36,041 nucleotides of DNA, taken from assembly GCA_017624915.1 (NCBI GenBank), contig JAGAMC010000034.1, forward strand, positions 1-36,041. Reading direction: 5' to 3'. Position 1 is the stretch's first letter. Each line of letters starts with the position of its first letter. This document shows, piece after piece, positions 32,511-36,041 of the stretch. The stretch is from Oscillospiraceae bacterium (lineage in GTDB: Bacteria > Bacillota > Clostridia > Oscillospirales > Oscillospiraceae). The notes beneath the pieces were generated by a model. It saw only the letters and a program-made list of their open reading frames with translations. It was not told where the DNA came from and searched no databases. The position numbers and the translations under genes are program-made.

Positions 32511-32801
32511 ATACGTTGCGGCGGGAAATGAAAAAGCAAATAAAAAATACAACCCTGATGCCTGAAAAACCGTGAAAAATCAAAGCGTTGAGGAGGGCGG
32601 ACCTCTTGAAAAAAACAGGATAATATGCTACATTTAACTTAACGTGGCGTACTGTGCATTTTGCAGAAGGATACATCTTCCTTTCTTTTGACGCCTGCCC
32701 GCAACCGTAGACATGGCAATTTGACCAGAAGTTTTGCGCCGGAACGGCGGTGGCGGCATAGTAAGTATCCGTGTTTGTGTGCTGTGCAAGAGGTGAGGCA
32801 A
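32511..32801 (+). other. non-coding leader/intergenic stretch before the CxxC-repeat protein
   Basis: No ORF with a ribosome-binding site is seen. A TTGAAA at 32606-32611 has only TACATT at the right spacing, so the promoter is not certain. A short hairpin CGCCG/CGGCG lies near 32747-32759, and a TGCC/GGCA pairing could close around it. I recognise no riboswitch. The gene's ribosome-binding site (AGAGGTGAGG) ends the region. Confidence 0.4.
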
Positions 32802-35800
32802 ATGAAATCTATGTTCAAACGTGTGTTTTCGCTGCTTTTGGTGCTGGTCTTATTTATAGGACTTTTGCCTGTGCAGGTCTTTGCTGCTCAGGAGGAAGGT
32901 GCCGGCCCCGATCAGCAAGCGGACATTACCGGTGCGTTGACCCTGCAGCCCGAGAGCGGCTCTGAACAGCCTGAGCAGCAGGAAGAGTTCCAGACTGCAC
33001 AGGGGCAGGATGATGGATCCGACGGGCAGACCGTGTTGGAGCAGGTCCAGCAGGATATTGACACGATCCTTGTTACATATCTGGGCACTGTCTCTGCCGC
33101 TCCGGAACAGATCGATGCCGCGGTGGCTGAAATGGACTGGGAGACGGTCCAGACCGCCCGGTGGGAGATCATGCTGCTGGAGGAATCCGACCGGGTCGCC
33201 CAGCTGACCGAGGATGAGCTGCAGATCCTGGTGGAACACAACACCGTCCTGACAGCCTTTTCCGATGCGCTGGCGGAAAACGCGGGAGACGCTGTGACTA
33301 CCTTTGCGTCCAAGACCGTCACCGTTCTGGACGGCAAGGTCTCTATTACCGATTCCGCCGGCAACGGTTCGCAGTCCAACGGCACAGTGACCATCAAAGC
33401 AAGCGGCAGCCTTTTTAGCAAGGCTACCAACAATATTACGGTCACCAACGAATCTGGAAGTCAGGCTAAACTGCAGTTTGACTATGCTGCTTCGACCTAC
33501 AATTCCTTTAAAGTTGCAGGTGCCGCAGCAAACGCTTCCGGCACCTGGTCCGGTCTGTTGGATGCGGGGGCCTCGGTGGCGCTGACATTGGAGTCAAACA
33601 GCGGTCTGAGCAACCGCACCGCCACACTGACGCTGAGCAACTTCAGCCTGACGGCTGCGGCGGCGCAGTCCAATGTTACGTTCTACTATGACGGTGCGCT
33701 TGGCTCGGTCACGGTGGGCGGCGCGGCCATAGAGAACGGCACCACGCAGAAGATCAGCCTGAGCGATGGTGCGGCTCTGGTGGCAACAGCAAACAGCGGT
33801 GTGCGTTTCCTTGGCTGGATCGATGAAAAGGATGGACTGGTTCTGTCTACGGCCACGTCCTATACGCTGACGCCCACAGAGGATATGGCGGTCAGGGCCG
33901 TGTTCGTGGGTCCGGACTCCAAACCCTGGTTCGGTGTGGGCGGTGCAACGCAAAAGTCCCAGGACTCCGGCCTGTTGGGGATGACAAAGATCTATTACTA
34001 CACGGTGGGAGTCTCCAGCCTGTTTGACGATTTGAATGCCGCGGCACAAGCGGCGGCAGCGTCTGCATCTCAAAAGACAGTCGTTCTGATGAACGACGGT
34101 ACGCTGCCTGCGGGGGACCACACGATCCCTGCCGGCGTGACCCTGCTTGTTCCCTTTGATAGTACAAACACCATGTTTACCACCCAGGCGACAAGCATAT
34201 CCTATAATGATTATGCCCAGCCTACCGCTTACCGTAACCTGACGCTGGCGCCGGGTGCAAAACTGAACGTCAACGGTGCCATCAGCGTCTCTGCCAAGCA
34301 CTGCTATGCCAACGGCAGCAAGCTCAACGGCGGCTCTCCCACCGGAAATGTGGGCTTTATAACGATGGAGAGCGGCAGCAATATCACCGTGAACAACGGC
34401 GGTGCGCTGTACGCCTATGGCTTTATCACGGGCGATGGCAGCGTGGTTGCCAACGACGGAGCCACGGTGTATGAAAACTTTCAGATCATGGACTTCCGCG
34501 GCGGCACCCAGAGTACCGACATGGATAACGGCGTGTTCCCCCTGTCCCAGTACTATATCCAGAATATCGAAGTGCCCCTGACCCTCCACTGCGGAGCGAC
34601 GGAATACAGCTACACCACCATTTATATGTCCAATTCCGATTTTGGCTCTGCAGTGGCGTTTATAGGCAAAAGCGGCTGTATGTTCAACATGGCGGATGGC
34701 TATGTTGTAAAACGCTATGATGGAACCACGGATCGCCTGATCGTGGAGGCCCACGGAACGATGACCATGTCTCCCATCAGCATGAGCGTTGGCACCAGCT
34801 CCATTAACTCCAAAAACTACGAGCTGCCCATCAACAGCAATATTACAGTTCGGGTCTGCGGCGGAAACACCATTTCCGTTGCGCAGGACCTTGCCCTGCT
34901 GCCCGGCGTACAGATTATCGTGGAGGAAGATGCCACATGTAAGCTGAACTCCGGAGTCAGCCTCTATGCCTATGACGCAGATGACTGGGGCGGTTTTGCG
35001 AGTCCCGGCAACAAAGCATTTATTCCGGTGACCTATGCCCCCGGCAGAACCTATACCCGCACCGAGGCGGATCTGGTGGATGTGGATGTACGGGTGGACG
35101 GCCTTATGGATGCCAGTGCTGGCTATGTTTACACCACCGCCGGCGGCGCCAATGTACATACCTCGGGCGGCGGCAAGCTGATCATCAAGCCCGGCACCCA
35201 GACCGTTACCTATCAGTTGGTCCAGAACACGGGATACACGCAAATTCCCATTACCTCCGCCAAACTGAAAAATGCCGACGGAACATTTTTCCAATCCACC
35301 GGCCCGGTCAGTGTCTATTCCTATGCCGATGGATTCTGGACCAAAAAGTGCGTGGAGTGTGCATACAACAGGACTACCACGCAGACACCCACCTGTACCC
35401 AGACCGGTTTGGAGACACTGACCTGTCCGGACTGCGGACATACGGACACCGCGGTGCTGGCTGCCCTTGACCACGATCCCGTGCAGCACGAGGGTAAGGC
35501 GGCCACCTGCCTGGAAGAGGGCTGGAAAGCCTACGAAACCTGTACCCGCTGCGACTACACCACCTACGAGGTGATCGACGCCCTTGGCCACGATCCCGTG
35601 CAGCACGAAGGCAAGGCGGCCACCTGTCTGGAAGAGGGCTGGAAAGCCTACGAGACCTGTACCCGTTGCGACTACACCACCTACGAGGTGATCGATGCCC
35701 TTGACCATGACCCCGTACAGCACGAAGGCAAGGCGGCCACCTGTCTGGAAGAAGGCTGGAAGGCCTACGAGACCTGTACCCGCTGCGACTACACCACCTA

Positions 35801-36041
35801 CGAGGTGATCGACGCTCTTGGCCACGATCCCGTACAGCACGATGGCAAGGCGGCCACCTGTCTGGAAGCGGGCTGGAAGGCCTACGAGACCTGCAGCCGC
35901 TGCTACTACACCAACTCAGAGGTGATCGACGCTCTTGGCCACGATCCCGTGCAGCACGAGGGCAAGGCGGCCACCTGTCTTGATGCCGGCTGGAAAGCCT
36001 ACGAAACCTGTACCCGATGCGACTACACCACCTACGAGGTG
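32802..36041 (+). CDS. large secreted protein with C-terminal 39-residue CxxC repeats, 3'-truncated by the window
   Basis: 1080 codons are visible and the frame is open to the last base, so the 3' end is missing. The ATG follows AGAGGTGAGGCAA. A signal peptide spans residues 1-29 (FKRVFSLLLVLVLFIGLLPVQVFA-AQ). An acidic Gln/Glu-rich region and a helical part run to about 170. Beta-rich modules follow, including an InlB/Flg_new-like repeat near 290-370 (VTFYYDGALGSVTVGG, then GVRFLGWIDEKDGL). A beta-solenoid-like region with TLPAGDHTIPAGVTLLV and GSVVANDGATVYENF comes next. A degenerate Cys motif near 846-885 leads into tandem 39-residue repeats from residue 888. It is probably a cell-surface stalk or adhesin; any wall anchor would be beyond the window. 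No enzymatic motif is seen. Confidence 0.85.
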   Translation, partial: MKSMFKRVFSLLLVLVLFIGLLPVQVFAAQEEGAGPDQQADITGALTLQPESGSEQPEQQEEFQTAQGQDDGSDGQTVLEQVQQDIDTILVTYLGTVSAAPEQIDAAVAEMDWETVQTARWEIMLLEESDRVAQLTEDELQILVEHNTVLTAFSDALAENAGDAVTTFASKTVTVLDGKVSITDSAGNGSQSNGTVTIKASGSLFSKATNNITVTNESGSQAKLQFDYAASTYNSFKVAGAAANASGTWSGLLDAGASVALTLESNSGLSNRTATLTLSNFSLTAAAAQSNVTFYYDGALGSVTVGGAAIENGTTQKISLSDGAALVATANSGVRFLGWIDEKDGLVLSTATSYTLTPTEDMAVRAVFVGPDSKPWFGVGGATQKSQDSGLLGMTKIYYYTVGVSSLFDDLNAAAQAAAASASQKTVVLMNDGTLPAGDHTIPAGVTLLVPFDSTNTMFTTQATSISYNDYAQPTAYRNLTLAPGAKLNVNGAISVSAKHCYANGSKLNGGSPTGNVGFITMESGSNITVNNGGALYAYGFITGDGSVVANDGATVYENFQIMDFRGGTQSTDMDNGVFPLSQYYIQNIEVPLTLHCGATEYSYTTIYMSNSDFGSAVAFIGKSGCMFNMADGYVVKRYDGTTDRLIVEAHGTMTMSPISMSVGTSSINSKNYELPINSNITVRVCGGNTISVAQDLALLPGVQIIVEEDATCKLNSGVSLYAYDADDWGGFASPGNKAFIPVTYAPGRTYTRTEADLVDVDVRVDGLMDASAGYVYTTAGGANVHTSGGGKLIIKPGTQTVTYQLVQNTGYTQIPITSAKLKNADGTFFQSTGPVSVYSYADGFWTKKCVECAYNRTTTQTPTCTQTGLETLTCPDCGHTDTAVLAALDHDPVQHEGKAATCLEEGWKAYETCTRCDYTTYEVIDALGHDPVQHEGKAATCLEEGWKAYETCTRCDYTTYEVIDALDHDPVQHEGKAATCLEEGWKAYETCTRCDYTTYEVIDALGHDPVQHDGKAATCLEAGWKAYETCSRCYYTNSEVIDALGHDPVQHEGKAATCLDAGWKAYETCTRCDYTTYEV
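35463..36041 (+). repeat. 117-base tandem coding repeats (four full, one cut by the window end)
   Basis: Units begin at 35463, 35580, 35697, 35814 and 35931, exactly 117 bases apart. Each encodes 39 residues of the form ALxHDPVQHEGKAATCLEEG then WKAYETCTRCDYTTYEVID, with one lone Cys and one CxxC. Units are nearly identical even at synonymous sites, except unit four (SRCYYTNSEV), indicating recent amplification or gene conversion. The array continues past the window. Confidence 0.95.

Noticed and set aside
32690..32780. Cyclic-di-GMP riboswitch before the CxxC-repeat protein
   Set aside because: GC-rich pairings and a GACGC string are present, but the conserved core and tetraloop-receptor arrangement are not.
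33594..35840. Long minus-strand open frame across the CxxC-repeat protein
   Set aside because: The opposite frame has a signal peptide, ribosome-binding site and coherent repeats; the minus frame is a by-product of codon bias.
35463..36041. Tandem repeats considered as a CRISPR array
   Set aside because: Units are contiguous 117-base coding repeats without spacers.

Overview
The window looks like a chromosomal segment of a GC-rich gut Firmicute, most likely from the Oscillospirales (Faecalibacterium/Subdoligranulum/Flavonifractor-like). This rests on strong Shine-Dalgarno sites, consensus sigma-A promoters with 17-base spacers, G/C-ending codons, S-layer-homology (SLH) and NlpC-like surface proteins, a DUF1934-argS pair, CoaX (type III pantothenate kinase) and an ECF-type vitamin transporter. 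The taxonomic guess is inference.

Layout. (1) Bases 1-840 are the right-hand edge of a prophage: the 3' part of a CHAP endolysin, a perfect inverted repeat, a sequence that reads as the last 24 bases of a tRNA gene (candidate attR), and a 22-bp-stem terminator. (2) Bases 962-10511 hold a surface-protein locus. It has a 2202-residue secreted beta-helix protein, a 49-residue unrecognised peptide gene in the same transcript, and an 806-residue SLH protein. The two large proteins share about 600 N-terminal residues, including an NlpC/P60-like Cys/His module, and then differ completely. (3) Bases 10523-15666 are housekeeping: an unknown 138-residue protein, DUF1934, argS, DUF3842, and a membrane-anchored PpiC-type foldase. 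(4) Bases 15811-16075 form a tiny stand-alone transcription unit with a near-consensus promoter, two ribosome-binding sites, 39- and 9-codon ORFs and a terminator. (5) Bases 16085-18972 are a coenzyme A module: coaBC on the minus strand, diverging from an ECF S component (probably pantothenate-specific) and coaX. (6) Bases 18995-24168 are a minus-strand operon (Lrp-type regulator, M20 amidohydrolase, KDPG aldolase fused to a VOC-like domain, KDG kinase) diverging from a PLP aminotransferase. (7) Bases 24308-24525 are a tRNA-Leu(UAG) unit. (8) Bases 24596-32437 are a seven-gene cell-surface polysaccharide operon: two GT4 glycosyltransferases, a Wzy-like polymerase, a GT2 glycosyltransferase, a LicD-type phosphotransferase, a hexapeptide acyltransferase and a Wzx-type flippase. 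Its leader can form alternative hairpins. (9) From 32802 to the window end is the 5' part of another large secreted protein, ending in nearly identical 39-residue CxxC repeats.

The sections fit together in a few ways. CoaBC, the S component and CoaX cover pantothenate uptake and the first steps to CoA. The Lrp operon with the aminotransferase suggests regulated amino-acid/acyl-amino-acid and 2-keto-3-deoxy-sugar catabolism. The polysaccharide operon lies beside surface proteins, so much of the window builds the cell exterior. The best candidates for undescribed biology are the two-peptide micro-operon, the 49-residue peptide with its paralogous large partners, and the two putative regulatory leaders.
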